DNA from: Prevotella sp.
GTDB lineage: Bacteria; Bacteroidota; Bacteroidia; Bacteroidales; Bacteroidaceae
NCBI GenBank assembly: GCA_022779305.1
Contig: JALFSW010000021.1
Coordinates: 1-64,000, forward strand
DNA: 64,000 bases
Direction of reading: 5' to 3'
Shown here: positions 48,642 through 58,017 of the stretch, in pieces
How the letters are laid out: every line of letters starts with the position of its first letter
Position numbering within the stretch: the first letter of the stretch is position 1
Notes under the pieces: generated by a model
Databases searched by the model: none
What the model was told of the DNA's origin: nothing
What the model saw: only the letters and a program-made list of their open reading frames with translations
Made by a program: the position numbers and the translations under genes

Positions 48642-50807
48642 TTACTTCTTCAGCCAGCGGTCGAGCCAATTGAAGAAAGTGCGTTGCCAGAGAATGCCGT
48701 TTTGGGGTTTCAACACCCAGTGGTTCTCATCGGGGAAGAGCAACAATTCGGCCGGGATGCCACGCAGGCGTGCTGCATTGAATGCGCCCATTCCTTGGTT
48801 GGCATTGATGCGATAGTCTTTTTCGCCATGGATACAGAGTATCGGTGTGTCCCAGCGGTCCACCATCTTGTGAGGACTGTTTTCGTAGGTGCGCTTGGCA
48901 GCTGCGGTTAGGTCTTTGTTCCAGTAAGCATCATCGTATTCCCAGTTGCTGAACCACGCTTCTTCCGTGTCGGTGTACATACTTTCTAAGTTGAAAGCAC
49001 CATTGTGGGCGATGAAACATTTGAAACGTTTGTTATGGTTGCCTGCCATCCAATAAACAGAGAATCCGCCAAACGATGCACCTACTGCACCGAGTCGGTC
49101 TTTGTCCACAAAGGGAAGATTGTTGGCTGCATCGTCGATGGCAGAGAAGTAGTCGTTCATACATTGTCCTGCCCAGTCTTGGCTCACTTCCTCGTTCCAC
49201 TGACTACCAAATCCTGGCAATCCGCGGCGGTTTGGTGCTACGATGACGTAACCATTGGCAGCCATAATTTGGAAGTTCCAACGGAAGCTCCAATATTGCG
49301 AAACCGGACTTTGTGGGCCTCCTTGACAATAGAGGATGGCGGGATATTTCTTGTTTGGGTCGAAGTTGGGAGGTGTGATGATCCACACGAGCATGTCTTT
49401 TCCGTCAGTGGTCTTCACCCAACGTTCTTCCGACTTACCGAGATCGAGCTGATCATAAAAATGTTTGTTTTCAAAACTCAATTGGGTCTGCACGCTTTCT
49501 TTGGCTTTCTTTGCAGGCGTGATGGCATAGATTTCGGTTGCTTGTTCCATGCTTTGGCGCAATGCGAGCAAGCGTTTACCATTGTTGCCGAGCAACGAGA
49601 TCGCCACGTAATTGTGCTTTCCATCGGTGAGTTGTTTCACTTCGCCCTTGAGGTTGGTTTGATACGCATTGACGGTTGCGTGCCAACAGCCGATGAAATA
49701 GAGTTCTTTGGCATTGGCTGCCCACACGAAGTCATCGACGTTTGAGTCGAACGATTCGGTTACGTAGGTTTTCTTGCCTGTTGCAAGGTCGTAGACGCAA
49801 AGACGATTTCTGTCGCTTTCACACCCATCACGCTCCATGCTCTGCCATGCGATGTATTTCCCATCGGGCGAAAACTTTGGATTGATGTCGTAGCCCACAT
49901 TTAAATCGCCCGCTTGCTGGTTCACGGGTTGGTGGCGCAGACTTTTTGTTGCGTCGCTCTTGGGCGCAACATAGCCTTCGGGCTTACAAAGATTTTTCGT
50001 TGTGCGTGTCTCTATATTATATAGGTATATGTCCGAGTCGGTCGAGATGGCATATTGCAGTCCTTCTTTCTTGCGAGAAGTATAGGCAATGACTTTCGAG
50101 TCGGTGCTCCAGTCGAATTGTTCGATGCCGCCAAAAGGAGCTGACGGACTTTCATAGGGCTGTCCGTCGAGAATGTCGTAGCCTTCGGTGATGCCTTCAG
50201 CCGTTACTTCGGCAAGGAAAGGATGGGCAATTTCCGTCACGTAGTGATCCCAGTGGCGATAGTTCATGTCGGTGATGACCATCCCCGTGGACTTGGGCAG
50301 ATCGGCAGGTTGTGCCTGAATGGTGCCGTGATAGGGAATGCTCTTGATGAGCAACACCTTTTTGCGGTCGGGCGAGAAGCGGAAACCCTCGATGGCGATT
50401 TTCGACTTTGATAATTGTCGGCGGTTGCTGCCATCGGCATTCATCGTCCAAAGTTGTCCACCAGCGAGATAGGCGATGGTCGAGTTATCGACCCATGCCG
50501 GACTACTTTCGCTCGTGGCAGCCGTGGTGAGCTGTCGTGAATTTTTTCCGTCTGCGTCCATGATGCAGAGCACTTGTCGTCCTTTGTTTTCTTTGACGCT
50601 GTAATAGCCCACTTGATAGGCGATTTTTGTCCCATCGGGCGATGCCTGTGCCGTTCCCACGCGTCCCATTGCCCAGAGTGCTTCGGGTGTGAGGGTTCGG
50701 TTGGCAATGGTCATTTGGCTTTTGCCGATATTGACCTCCTGTGCCTGTGTCATTCCGCTGTTCATACACAATGCTGTTGCGATTGCAAGTGAAATGCTTT
50801 TGTTCAT
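48642..50807 (-). CDS. S9 family (prolyl oligopeptidase/DPP-type) peptidase
   Basis: GAVGASFGGFSVYWMAGNH (Ser), CIHGEKDYRI, DENHWV. Confidence 0.9.
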   Translation of the reverse strand: MNKSISLAIATALCMNSGMTQAQEVNIGKSQMTIANRTLTPEALWAMGRVGTAQASPDGTKIAYQVGYYSVKENKGRQVLCIMDADGKNSRQLTTAATSESSPAWVDNSTIAYLAGGQLWTMNADGSNRRQLSKSKIAIEGFRFSPDRKKVLLIKSIPYHGTIQAQPADLPKSTGMVITDMNYRHWDHYVTEIAHPFLAEVTAEGITEGYDILDGQPYESPSAPFGGIEQFDWSTDSKVIAYTSRKKEGLQYAISTDSDIYLYNIETRTTKNLCKPEGYVAPKSDATKSLRHQPVNQQAGDLNVGYDINPKFSPDGKYIAWQSMERDGCESDRNRLCVYDLATGKKTYVTESFDSNVDDFVWAANAKELYFIGCWHATVNAYQTNLKGEVKQLTDGKHNYVAISLLGNNGKRLLALRQSMEQATEIYAITPAKKAKESVQTQLSFENKHFYDQLDLGKSEERWVKTTDGKDMLVWIITPPNFDPNKKYPAILYCQGGPQSPVSQYWSFRWNFQIMAANGYVIVAPNRRGLPGFGSQWNEEVSQDWAGQCMNDYFSAIDDAANNLPFVDKDRLGAVGASFGGFSVYWMAGNHNKRFKCFIAHNGAFNLESMYTDTEEAWFSNWEYDDAYWNKDLTAAAKRTYENSPHKMVDRWDTPILCIHGEKDYRINANQGMGAFNAARLRGIPAELLLFPDENHWVLKPQNGILWQRTFFNWLDRWLKK

Positions 50808-50809
50808 AG

Positions 50810-52732
50810 TTATTGTCTTTTTTTACGGTTAAGTTCTTCTTGTCGGCGGCGCATCTCTTCTTGTTGCTTCATTTGCATTTGTTGGAGTGCTTGCATGCGT
50901 GCGGCAAGTCCGCCTTGCTTCTTGGGGTTTTTCTTGTTTTCTTCTCTGCGTGCTTCGAGTGCGGCAAGGAGTTTCGCATCGTCAGTGGTGCGACGCAAAG
51001 CCCACATGATGGCAGCCGAGAAGAAGAGCGAGGTGAAGTAATAGAAGTTCAGCCCCGAAGAATAATCATTGAACATGAAGAAGAAGAAGACGGGCATGAG
51101 GTACATCATCCATTGCATCATCTTCATTTGGTCGGCTTGCTGACCGATCATTTGATCTTTCTGTTGCTGCATGGTGAACCATGTGTAGAGCACGTTGGCA
51201 GCACAGAAGAGAATACATGTGAGCGAGAGGTGGTCGCCAATCATCCATACGTCTGTGCCCCATGAAACGATTGGGTCATACGTACTGAGGTCTTCCATCC
51301 AAAGGAAACTCTTTCCACGCAATTGGATGGCATTGGGCACGAAGTTGAACATCGCTATCCAGATGGGCATTTGGATAAGCATAGGCAAACAACCAGAGAG
51401 CGGACTGACGCCATATTCGGAATACATCTGCATCATGGCTTGTTGCTTTTGCATTTGGTCTTCGGGTTTGTTGTATTGCTTTGTGGCTTCGTCGAGTTTG
51501 GGTTTGAGCACACGCATCTTGGCAGAACTTGAGTAGCTTTTCTTTACCATCGGATAGGTGATGAGCTTGAGCAAGAGTGTGATGAGGATAAGCACAACTC
51601 CCATTGGGAAGATTTGGCTGAGCCAGTCGAAGACGTAGAGTGTGAACCAGCGGTTGATGATGCGGATGAGTGGCCAACCGAGGTCTACGAGGTGTTCCAT
51701 GTCTAATTCGTTGCCAAACTTACTTTCCTTCTCAATGGCTTGCAAGAGGCGGAAATCATTCGGACCGAAATAGAATTCAAATTCTGTGGCACGCTTGCCC
51801 GTAGGGTCGAAAGCCGTGGCAGCTTGTGCTTCGTATTGTTTGAGGTATTGCGATGCTTTGGTGAGCGGTGTGCTCTTGAGCTTCGTTCCTTTTGCGAAAC
51901 CATCTTTGGCAATCATCACTGCCGAGAAGAATTGGTTTTTGAAGGCTATCCAATCAAGACTTTCCTCGATGGTTTCATCGGCTTCGGATGCTTCGCTGAG
52001 GTAGTCGGTGCTGCCGTTGCGTTCTTTATAGGTGAGGCGTGCGTGGCGATTTTCAAAGGTGTAGCCACGTTCCTGTTGGCGGCATTTGTCGTCCCAACTG
52101 ATGAGCAACTGATTGTCGCCGGGTTTGAAATCGCCTGCCATCCCCGTGGTTTGCACACTGGTGTGGAGCATGTAGGAACGTCCGAGCTGATAGTTGATGG
52201 TCAGCGTTTTGCCTGCGCCTGCATGGGCAGTGAGCGTGAGGGTTGAGTCGGTTACGTTCGTTGGGGTGAAATAAAGGTTGCGCGTTTCGATGTTGTCGCT
52301 CTTCGTGGCAAGTGCAAAACTCAGGTTTTGGTCGTTGCCTTCAAAAAGCGTTAGGTTGGGTTGGTCTTTTGAGCCATCTTTCACATTAATATTATGTCCC
52401 ACATAATTTTTGATGACTGCCTTTTTCACCACACCTCCCTTGGTGTTGATCGTCAGCTCCACCTTGTCGTTCTTCAGCACAATGTTCTTTGCCTCTCCCG
52501 TGCGGGCAGCGAAGAAAGCGGCTGTAGAATCTTGGGCAATGGCGTCTGCTTGTTGTTTTTTCGCCTGATTGGCAGCTTTTTGCTGTGCGATTTTCTTTGC
52601 ATTGGCTATCGAGTCTTTCACAAACTCGGTTCTTTGTTGTTCGATTTCTTCTGCCGATGGTTGTTGCCACCATGCGTATCCGAAGAGAATTGCGGCTATG
52701 AGGAGAAAGCCGGCGATAGTATTTCTGTCCAT
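50810..52732 (-). CDS. yidC: membrane protein insertase YidC
   Basis: MDRNTIAGFLLIAAILFGYAWWQQPS; KSYSSSAKMRVLKPKLDE; GCLPMLIQMPIWIAMFNFV. Confidence 0.95.
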   Translation of the reverse strand: MDRNTIAGFLLIAAILFGYAWWQQPSAEEIEQQRTEFVKDSIANAKKIAQQKAANQAKKQQADAIAQDSTAAFFAARTGEAKNIVLKNDKVELTINTKGGVVKKAVIKNYVGHNINVKDGSKDQPNLTLFEGNDQNLSFALATKSDNIETRNLYFTPTNVTDSTLTLTAHAGAGKTLTINYQLGRSYMLHTSVQTTGMAGDFKPGDNQLLISWDDKCRQQERGYTFENRHARLTYKERNGSTDYLSEASEADETIEESLDWIAFKNQFFSAVMIAKDGFAKGTKLKSTPLTKASQYLKQYEAQAATAFDPTGKRATEFEFYFGPNDFRLLQAIEKESKFGNELDMEHLVDLGWPLIRIINRWFTLYVFDWLSQIFPMGVVLILITLLLKLITYPMVKKSYSSSAKMRVLKPKLDEATKQYNKPEDQMQKQQAMMQMYSEYGVSPLSGCLPMLIQMPIWIAMFNFVPNAIQLRGKSFLWMEDLSTYDPIVSWGTDVWMIGDHLSLTCILFCAANVLYTWFTMQQQKDQMIGQQADQMKMMQWMMYLMPVFFFFMFNDYSSGLNFYYFTSLFFSAAIMWALRRTTDDAKLLAALEARREENKKNPKKQGGLAARMQALQQMQMKQQEEMRRRQEELNRKKRQ

Positions 52733-52736
52733 TTAT

Positions 52737-54344
52737 TTATTGTTTCTTGTTTTGAATAGCTGTTTTGATGAAATCGAGGAAAAGTGGGTGTGGCGCAAGC
52801 ACCGTCGATTGATATTCGGGGTGGAATTGCGTTCCGATGTACCATTTATGAGAAGGGATTTCTACGATTTCGATGAGTTCGCTTTCGGGATTTCTGCCGA
52901 CACACATCATACCGTGCTTTTCGTATTCCCGTTCATACTCGTTGTTGAACTCATAACGATGGCGGTGGCGTTCCTGTATATGCTCGCTTTTATAGATGTC
53001 GAACGTGTGTGAGCCTTGACGCAGTACGCATTCGTAGGCTCCTAACCGCATCGTGCCGCCCATGTTCGTAATGTTTTTTTGTTCCTCCATGATGTCGATG
53101 ACGTTGTGGGACGTCTTTTCGTCCATCTCACGTGAATTGGCATCGGCATAGCCCAAGACGTTGCGGGCAAACTCGATGACCATCATTTGCATACCCAAAC
53201 AGATTCCAAATGTAGGAATGTTGTGCGTGCGTGTGTATTGGGCTGCGATGATTTTCCCCTCTGTGCCACGTTGTCCAAAACCGGGACAAACCACAATTCC
53301 GTCCATTCCTTTCAACTGTTCTGCAACGTTTTCGGTGGTGAGGTTTTCTGAGTTGATGAAGTGGATAACGGTTTTGTGATCATTGTAAGTACCAGCTTGC
53401 GACAGTCCTTCGCGGATACTCTTGTAGGCGTCTTGCAAGTCGTATTTTCCCACGAGCCCGATGTTCACCTCCTCGGTTGCCTTTTGGCGACGTTCGAGGA
53501 AAGTTTTCCATGGACCCAATTCTGGTGCGGGTTTCACCTCTTCGCCACATTTGCGCAAGATAGCTGCATCAAGTCCTTGTTCCTGCATGTTGATAGGCAC
53601 TTCATAGATGCTGGGGAGGTCTTCGCTTTGGATGACGCAGTCGAAATCAACGTTACAGAAGGCTGCCACTTTCTTGCGAACGCTGTCGTCTAAGTGTTTC
53701 TCTGTGCGCAAAACAAGGATATCGGGCTGAATACCCACGCTTTGCAATTCCTTGACGCTGTGCTGTGTGGGTTTGGTCTTCAGTTCGCCTGCCGCATTGA
53801 GATAGGGTACGTAGGTGAGGTGCAGACTGACGGCACGCTTGCCCAACTCCCATCTCATCTGTCGGATGGCTTCCAAGAAAGGTGCCGACTCGATATCGCC
53901 TATCGTTCCGCCGATTTCGGTGATAACGAAATCGTATTGCTGTTTTTGTCCGAGTTGCTTGATATTGCGCTTGATTTCGTCCGTGATGTGGGGCACCACC
54001 TGTATGGTCTTACCCAAATAGTCGCCCCGTCGTTCCTTGTCGATAACGCTTTTATAGATGCGCCCCGTGGTCATGGAATTGGCTTTCGTGGTTTGAATAC
54101 CTGTGAAGCGTTCGTAGTGTCCAAGGTCAAGATCGGTCTCCATTCCGTCCACCGTCACATAACATTCGCCATGCTCATAGGGATTAAGTGTTCCTGGGTC
54201 GATATTGATATAGGGATCGAATTTTTGGATGGTGATCTTATAGCCTCTTGCTTGAAGAAGTTTACCGATTGATGAGGAGATGATGCCTTTCCCAAGCGAG
54301 GAAACCACGCCACCCGTAACGAAAATATACTTTGTTTCAGCCAC
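52737..54344 (-). CDS. pyrG: CTP synthase
   Basis: KYIFVTGGVVSSLGKGIISSSIGKLLQARGYKITIQKFDPYINIDPGT; GICLGMQ. Confidence 0.97.
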   Translation of the reverse strand: MAETKYIFVTGGVVSSLGKGIISSSIGKLLQARGYKITIQKFDPYINIDPGTLNPYEHGECYVTVDGMETDLDLGHYERFTGIQTTKANSMTTGRIYKSVIDKERRGDYLGKTIQVVPHITDEIKRNIKQLGQKQQYDFVITEIGGTIGDIESAPFLEAIRQMRWELGKRAVSLHLTYVPYLNAAGELKTKPTQHSVKELQSVGIQPDILVLRTEKHLDDSVRKKVAAFCNVDFDCVIQSEDLPSIYEVPINMQEQGLDAAILRKCGEEVKPAPELGPWKTFLERRQKATEEVNIGLVGKYDLQDAYKSIREGLSQAGTYNDHKTVIHFINSENLTTENVAEQLKGMDGIVVCPGFGQRGTEGKIIAAQYTRTHNIPTFGICLGMQMMVIEFARNVLGYADANSREMDEKTSHNVIDIMEEQKNITNMGGTMRLGAYECVLRQGSHTFDIYKSEHIQERHRHRYEFNNEYEREYEKHGMMCVGRNPESELIEIVEIPSHKWYIGTQFHPEYQSTVLAPHPLFLDFIKTAIQNKKQ

Positions 54345-54542
54345 AATATTAATTTTTAGATCATTGAATTGAATTGAGATGTTTTACATCAATTTGCAAA
54401 GATACTAAAAAACAATGAATACGCTCAAACTTTCAGTTGGTTTTTCTATTTTTCCCAAAAACACTCATCCCAATTCATCAGAGAATCAACCGCTTGCATC
54501 GGTGTGTCGGTGGGGAATGAACAAAGAAAATAACAGAAAACG

Positions 54543-54585
54543 CTAACGACCGAATTGGATTAAACCCCATTCGGTCGTTAGAAAC
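54543..54585. repeat. back-to-back junction of two dispersed-element ends
   Basis: ctaacgaccgaattggattaaaccccattcggtcgttaga. Confidence 0.75.
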
Positions 54586-54663
54586 AAAACATATGCCTCA
54601 GTGAAACTCCCCTTGAGAGACCTTTTTTTATTGCAACTTATTGACAATCAAGCATACTTCTTT

Positions 54664-54861
54664 GAACCCAAATCGGTCATTAGACCGTTAGGGTGTCCTT
54701 TTTCTTTTATTTTTAACTTCCCAACGCCTTGCATCTGCTTATCGGCTGCTTGTTCAGCGTTTTCTCTTGAAGTAGCCCGCTACATCTGCGAAAAAACGCT
54801 AAACAATCTGCATAGATAATCAGACGCAACCCCTTTGGCTCTAATGACCGAATTGGGTTGA
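54664..54861. repeat. full-length dispersed palindromic element
   Basis: gaacccaaatcggtcattagaccgttaggg...gtagcccgctacatctgcgaaaaaacgctaaacaatctgca...ctctaatgaccgaattgggttg. Confidence 0.9.
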
Positions 54862-54904
54862 AGTAAATCGGAAATCTGCAGCATTCTCAAAACATGTGCG
54901 CTTC

Positions 54905-55453
54905 CTACAATAGCCCTTCGCCATAGATGGCATCTTTGATGTCTTGTTCGTGATCGAAAACAAAACGGGCAACGATGGCACTCAAAAGTGCAGTTGAGGG
55001 CATCTTAATGCTACTGGCTGATTTCAGACGATCGAGCACTTGTTTGAGTTCCGAATCGATATAAACCGTTGCAAGTTTAGAATCGCGGAGCTTATATTCT
55101 TTCGCCAATCCAAGGAAGAGTTGCCAACTGTCATCGCCACGGTCGCGCGCAATGGTGTATTCCTTGGCAAGTTCCTTCCCTTCGGCTTTGGGCAGCTTCT
55201 TTGCCGCGGGCGCACTGCGGTCTTTCTCTTTTTCTTCAGCAATCTGTTGGGCTTGTGCCGCCAAGGCTTGAAAGCCACTTAAAGGCTTCACATTTTCTTC
55301 TTTTTTCTTCTCAGCCGATTGCTGTTCGGTCTGTGGCTTCTCCGCACCTGTCGTTTCACTGCCTTCCGCAGCGGGTTTCACAGGTTTCTGTACACTGTGA
55401 ACAATGTTCTTAATACTCCCTGGTAGCTGTACGCTGGTTATTTTCTTTGCCAT
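54905..55453 (-). CDS. ParB-like (RHH-type?) partner protein, 182 aa
   Basis: Low-complexity N-terminus; C-terminal KLATVYIDSELKQVLDRLKSASSIKMPSTALLSAIVARFVFDHEQDIKDAIYG resembles small DNA-binding partners; downstream of parA. Confidence 0.5.
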   Translation of the reverse strand: MAKKITSVQLPGSIKNIVHSVQKPVKPAAEGSETTGAEKPQTEQQSAEKKKEENVKPLSGFQALAAQAQQIAEEKEKDRSAPAAKKLPKAEGKELAKEYTIARDRGDDSWQLFLGLAKEYKLRDSKLATVYIDSELKQVLDRLKSASSIKMPSTALLSAIVARFVFDHEQDIKDAIYGEGLL

Positions 55454-55549
55454 TTCTGTATATCGTTTTTATTTAAAATTCTTTTTTATAATATCAAATC
55501 TTTAGCTAAGAGTTTCCCTTTTTATATGCTTCATTCGAGAACTCCGCTT

Positions 55550-55890
55550 TTCATTCTGTTTCAAGAAATGAGGGGAAGAACTCTTTTTCGAGAATCTCGT
55601 TTCATTCTGTTTCAAGAACTAAGGGGAAGAACTCTTTTTCGAGAATCTCGTTTCATTCTGTTTCAAGAAATGAGGATAAGAACTCTTTGTCGGGAACCTC
55701 TTTTCGTTCTGTTTCAAGAAATGAGGATAAGAACTCTTTTTCGAGAATCCCTTTTCATTCTGTTTCAAGAACTAAGGGTAAGAACTCTTTTTCAAGAACC
55801 TCTTTTCATTCTGTTTCAAGGAATGAGGGGAAGAACTCTTTTTCGGGAATCCCTTTTCATTCTGTTTCAAGAAATGAGGGGAAGAAATGT
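55550..55890. repeat. 51-bp tandem repeat array, 7 units, exact period
   Basis: ttc(a/g)ttctg at 55550, 55601, 55652, 55703, 55754, 55805, 55856; contains CGAGAATCTCG dyad. Confidence 0.95.
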
Positions 55891-55910
55891 CTTTGCCTTA
55901 AAAGTCTCCC

Positions 55911-55950
55911 CTAGTCCTCCCTAGTCTCCCCTAGTCTCCCCTAGTCTCCC
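55911..55950. repeat. CTAG tract E: 4 CTAG at exactly 10-bp period
   Basis: ctagtcctccctagtctcccctagtctcccctagtctccc (55911, 55921, 55931, 55941). Confidence 0.95.
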
Positions 55951-56612
55951 TACTTCATCCGCTTAATCATATATTCAAATGCTCCCTTGACCGCCTCGCG
56001 CTGTGTGGCAAGCAACTCAAAGGTATTGATGCGCTTGAGCGTCGCCCTACTATTCACCATCGGCGTCACACGTCCGATTTGTTGGAAAATATCATTTGTC
56101 TGTCCCCACATACGCTGCTCCTCAAACGTTCCAAAGCGAGGATCAATGCGATTGGGAACAAAGAACAATTCGGCTTTCATTTCTGGACTATGCGCCTTGA
56201 GCGTATTGATCACCTGCACGAACGTCCCTGTTGAATCGAGTGTTTTCTCTTCATACTCATAGGGACAAACAATATAATCTGCATTGGCAAAAAGCGGCAC
56301 CAATCCGTCTTCACTGACATTACCGGGCGAATCGAAAAGCACAAAACCTTCCACCTGAGATGCCGAATCCATCAGTTGCTGCATCAGTGCGGGCTCGCTC
56401 ACGTCGAAATCCTGCACGCTATAAGGCTCTTCCACACCTTTATAGATTTCAGCATCCTTTTGCCGTTGCATAAGAATGGTTTTCTGTAAGTCGGTGTCAA
56501 TGATACAAACTGGCTTGCGCTTGTAAGCCAAATAGTTGGCAAACAAAATACAGAGTGTACTCTTCCCCACCCCACCCTTCTGATTGGCAAATACTATTTT
56601 TTTATTTTTCAT
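55950..56612 (-). CDS. ParA family ATPase
   Basis: KIVFANQKGGVGKSTLCILFANYLA deviant Walker A; VLFDSPGNVSEDGL. Confidence 0.9.
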   Translation of the reverse strand: MKNKKIVFANQKGGVGKSTLCILFANYLAYKRKPVCIIDTDLQKTILMQRQKDAEIYKGVEEPYSVQDFDVSEPALMQQLMDSASQVEGFVLFDSPGNVSEDGLVPLFANADYIVCPYEYEEKTLDSTGTFVQVINTLKAHSPEMKAELFFVPNRIDPRFGTFEEQRMWGQTNDIFQQIGRVTPMVNSRATLKRINTFELLATQREAVKGAFEYMIKRMK

Positions 56613-56714
56613 TATTTATATTTTTATATACTTATATATCTTTTTATTTATCCGTTTGACTATTTATATTTTTAAATTTTCATAGTTTTATATTTTTACT
56701 CTTAGTCGTTAATC

Positions 56715-56775
56715 CTAGGCTTCATAGTCTCCCCTAGTCTTCCTAGTCCTCCCTAGCCTTCCCTAGGCTCCCTAG
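56715..56775. repeat. CTAG tract F: 6 CTAG
   Basis: cctaggcttcatagtctcccctagtcttcctagtcctccctagccttccctaggctccctagtcc. Confidence 0.95.
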
Positions 56776-57473
56776 TCCTCCGCTCCTTCCACCGCCTTTC
56801 GCATCAACACGAAAGGCAACACCGACAAAACAAAACTCGCCACACGCATCAACCCATAATAGGTAGACAATTCAGCCAAGGTCAATCCGCCTACCTCAGT
56901 ATATAAATAGGTATAAACACCCGAAAGCATCAGCACCAACGTGGGACAAACCATAAGCGCAACACCTAAAAGACGCAAACTCCCACGATAAAAAACTGTC
57001 AATACACCACCCAAAGCCAACTCCGCACCATAAACCACCATTGCCGTAAGGGGCACAAAGTTACGCCGAAAACCCTCAAACTCCGAAACAACAACATTTG
57101 CACCTTCGGTTACCTCTACCCCACTTGACCACAAACTTGCCACACCATTGAGCGCCACAAAAACCATCAGAACGACGACCAATAATTGCAACGAAAAACG
57201 TGACAACCGCACAAACCCTCGTCGCAAAACATCGAGTATCAACACTTCACAGACCAAAAACAATGCCTCCATGATTGTCTCAAATCCATCCAACCCACGC
57301 ATCACATGCAGCCCCGAAAGTAAATCTGCATCGGCATCTGCCGCCGTTCCTGCCCAATGATTCAACAAATTCAATGAACCAACAGCCAACAAAATACCCA
57401 ACGACCAACTCAAAACCGTACTAAAAGCACGAGAAATCCGAATTTTATTTATTTTTATTTCTACTTTTTTCAT
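56772..57473 (-). CDS. DUF2975-like hypothetical membrane protein, 233 aa
   Basis: ~5 TM segments; stop codon lies within CTAG tract F. Confidence 0.6.
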   Translation of the reverse strand: MKKVEIKINKIRISRAFSTVLSWSLGILLAVGSLNLLNHWAGTAADADADLLSGLHVMRGLDGFETIMEALFLVCEVLILDVLRRGFVRLSRFSLQLLVVVLMVFVALNGVASLWSSGVEVTEGANVVVSEFEGFRRNFVPLTAMVVYGAELALGGVLTVFYRGSLRLLGVALMVCPTLVLMLSGVYTYLYTEVGGLTLAELSTYYGLMRVASFVLSVLPFVLMRKAVEGAED

Positions 57474-57474
57474 T

Positions 57475-57905
57475 ATCTATATTTTTATATATTCATATTT
57501 TAAATTATCAAAACAACCACACATTTAATCATATATATATTTAAACAAAAATATAAAAGAACACAAATATAAAAACATTTAAACAATATTACACAAAAAC
57601 ACAATTACATATAAACGCATTTCCATAATTATATTTCTATATACCAATGTAACAATTTACTTGTATTTTTATATATTTATCTAATTGTATTTTCACGCAA
57701 AGAGCATTTACCAACCACTACTGTGATTTTCAAAAACGCGACTCAAACTTCTGACTTCATCACTCAAGAAGCGCTATTTTCATCAACTCAATGTGTGATG
57801 GTGCAAAAATACACAATTATCTGAATATTGCAAAATATTTTCAGAGATTTATTTTTTTATTCTTTTCTGTGAATATATTTAAAATGATTTATATTTTTAT
57901 ATATT
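57475..57905. other. AT-rich blocks with repeated TATATTTTTATATATT(T/C)A, candidate DNA-unwinding region
   Basis: ctatatttttatatattcat (57478), tgtatttttatatatttatc (57661), atttatatttttatatatttac (57886). Confidence 0.45.
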
Positions 57906-58017
57906 TACAAAAAAAAGAAACGCAGAGTCTGCAAAAAGCTGCCAAAACCTCAATTTGCCATTAACACTTCCGCTTTCGGGATTTCGCTCGAGAATTTCTT
58001 TTTATAATTCGATAAAC

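Noticed and set aside
55526-55924. ORFs of 132 and 75 aa made of 17-aa repeats (FILFQEMRGRTLFRESR / FHSVSRNEGKNSFSRIP)
   Set aside because: 51 = 3 x 17, so the tandem array keeps two frames open by arithmetic; better explained as a DNA repeat than as protein
54905-56612. ParA and partner as TraA/TraB of a conjugative transposon
   Set aside because: No other tra genes, integrase, or direct-repeat attachment sites in the window; kept only as an alternative
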